Position numbers and translations under genes: made by a program. Positions 63,587-64,000 of a DNA stretch of 64,000 bases are shown piece after piece. The stretch comes from an uncultured Prevotella sp. (GTDB lineage Bacteria; Bacteroidota; Bacteroidia; Bacteroidales; Bacteroidaceae): assembly GCA_905234265.1 (NCBI GenBank), contig CAJOHJ010000004.1, forward strand, positions 235,893 through 299,892. The letters are read 5' to 3'. The notes below the pieces were generated by a model. It did not search any database and was not told the DNA's origin. It saw only the letters and a program-made list of their open reading frames with translations. The first letter of the stretch is position 1, and each line of letters starts with the position of its first letter.

Positions 63587-64000
63587 GTGAGCAAGTTCAG
63601 TAATAAAAAGGTGATGCCGCGCTACATGCTGATAGCCGTAGTGCTGACGTTCCTCGGAATTGCCGTCGTGGGCAAGGCCTTCTACATCATGACTGCCAAG
63701 AAGCAGTATTGGACGCAGGTGGCCGACAGGCTGAAGCGCGACTCCGTGAGCGTGAAGCCGAACCGCGGCAACATCCTTAGCTGCGACGGCCAGCTCATGG
63801 CAAGCTCTATACCTGAATACAAGATTTTCCTGGACTTCCAGGCTGCCGCCTTCGAAAAGGGTGACTCGATATGGCTCAGCAAGGTCGACTCGCTGTGCGA
63901 AGGACTCAGCCGCATATTCCCGCAGAAGACTGCCGACGAGTTCAAGAAGCATCTCGAGGAGGGACGCCACAAGGTGCAGAAGAACGGAAAGGTTGGCTCC
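63587..64000 (+). CDS. ftsI: Penicillin-binding protein / FtsI-type transpeptidase, N-terminal part (cut by window edge)
   Basis: The first 138 codons are present. After a short basic start a membrane helix follows (YMLIAVVLTFLGIAVVGKAF), then the PBP dimerisation-type segment KRDSVSVKPNRGNILSCDG and QLMASSIPEYKIFLDF. The transpeptidase domain lies outside. The GTG at 63587 (VSKFSNKKVMPRY) is chosen; an in-frame ATG at 63614 is an alternative. Fourth gene of the dcw order mraZ-rsmH-ftsL-ftsI. Confidence 0.93.
   Translation, partial: MSKFSNKKVMPRYMLIAVVLTFLGIAVVGKAFYIMTAKKQYWTQVADRLKRDSVSVKPNRGNILSCDGQLMASSIPEYKIFLDFQAAAFEKGDSIWLSKVDSLCEGLSRIFPQKTADEFKKHLEEGRHKVQKNGKVGS

Overview
The window is chromosomal DNA from a Prevotella/Segatella-like member of the Bacteroidales. 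Evidence: Bacteroidetes-type promoters (TTTG, about 19 bp, TAnnTTTG) in front of many genes; a PorZ-like type IX secretion protein; secreted proteins with a C-terminal '...NGKKVVVK'-like tail; and the rimP-nusA-infB, folP-cdaA and mraZ-rsmH-ftsL-ftsI gene orders. Almost all genes are housekeeping genes of moderately GC-rich DNA; intergenic DNA is AT-rich and full of short repeats.

Layout. 0-3 kb: rimP-nusA-infB on the minus strand, with a possible leader attenuator. 3-5 kb: a CobD-like aminotransferase coupled to a FecE/BtuD-type ATPase (minus). 5-11 kb: sufB, then a cytosine-5 methyltransferase and a restriction endonuclease, then sufC and sufD; the R-M pair sits inside the suf operon, joined by ATGA overlaps. 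11-16 kb: mnmG, apt flanked by two parS-type palindromes, uvrC, dtd. 16-24 kb: deoC, a polyprenyl synthase, polA, a membrane pyrophosphatase, a SpoU-type rRNA/tRNA methyltransferase. 24-28 kb: a broken four-helix-bundle gene, a pectin-type GH105 gene, and a 400-bp DnaA-box-rich candidate oriC before nadA. 28-34 kb: pta, an inverted-repeat element carrying a 23S-IVS-type four-helix-bundle gene, ackA, ychF, lgt. 34-40 kb: mutS, a repeat-associated Y1 transposase and a secreted protein. 40-50 kb: leuS, yitT-like, rdgB, porZ, cotH, gyrB. 50-56 kb: a BASS transporter, small conserved genes, flavodoxin, cobalamin adenosyltransferase, folP-cdaA. 56-64 kb: a giant secreted SGNH esterase, rpsT, tRNA-Glu, and the start of the dcw cluster, whose promoter region carries MraZ-type boxes.

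The most unusual content is between the genes. (1) At least ten short tandem arrays share a 21-bp period although their units are mostly unrelated in sequence; one is inside the coding region of the Y1 transposase, bracketed by 19-nt palindromes. (2) Long hairpins built from inverted 7-9 bp tandem arrays sit directly after stop codons of operon genes; three share a TTTGCTRCCG core, and one of these encloses a complete four-helix-bundle (23S intervening-sequence-type) gene filling the whole pta-ackA gap. I infer a family of IVS-like mobile hairpins with one ORF-bearing and several empty copies. (3) The candidate oriC and the parS pair, about 14 kb apart, suggest that the window is the origin region of the chromosome. 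All functional statements are by recognition of motifs and families, without database searches.
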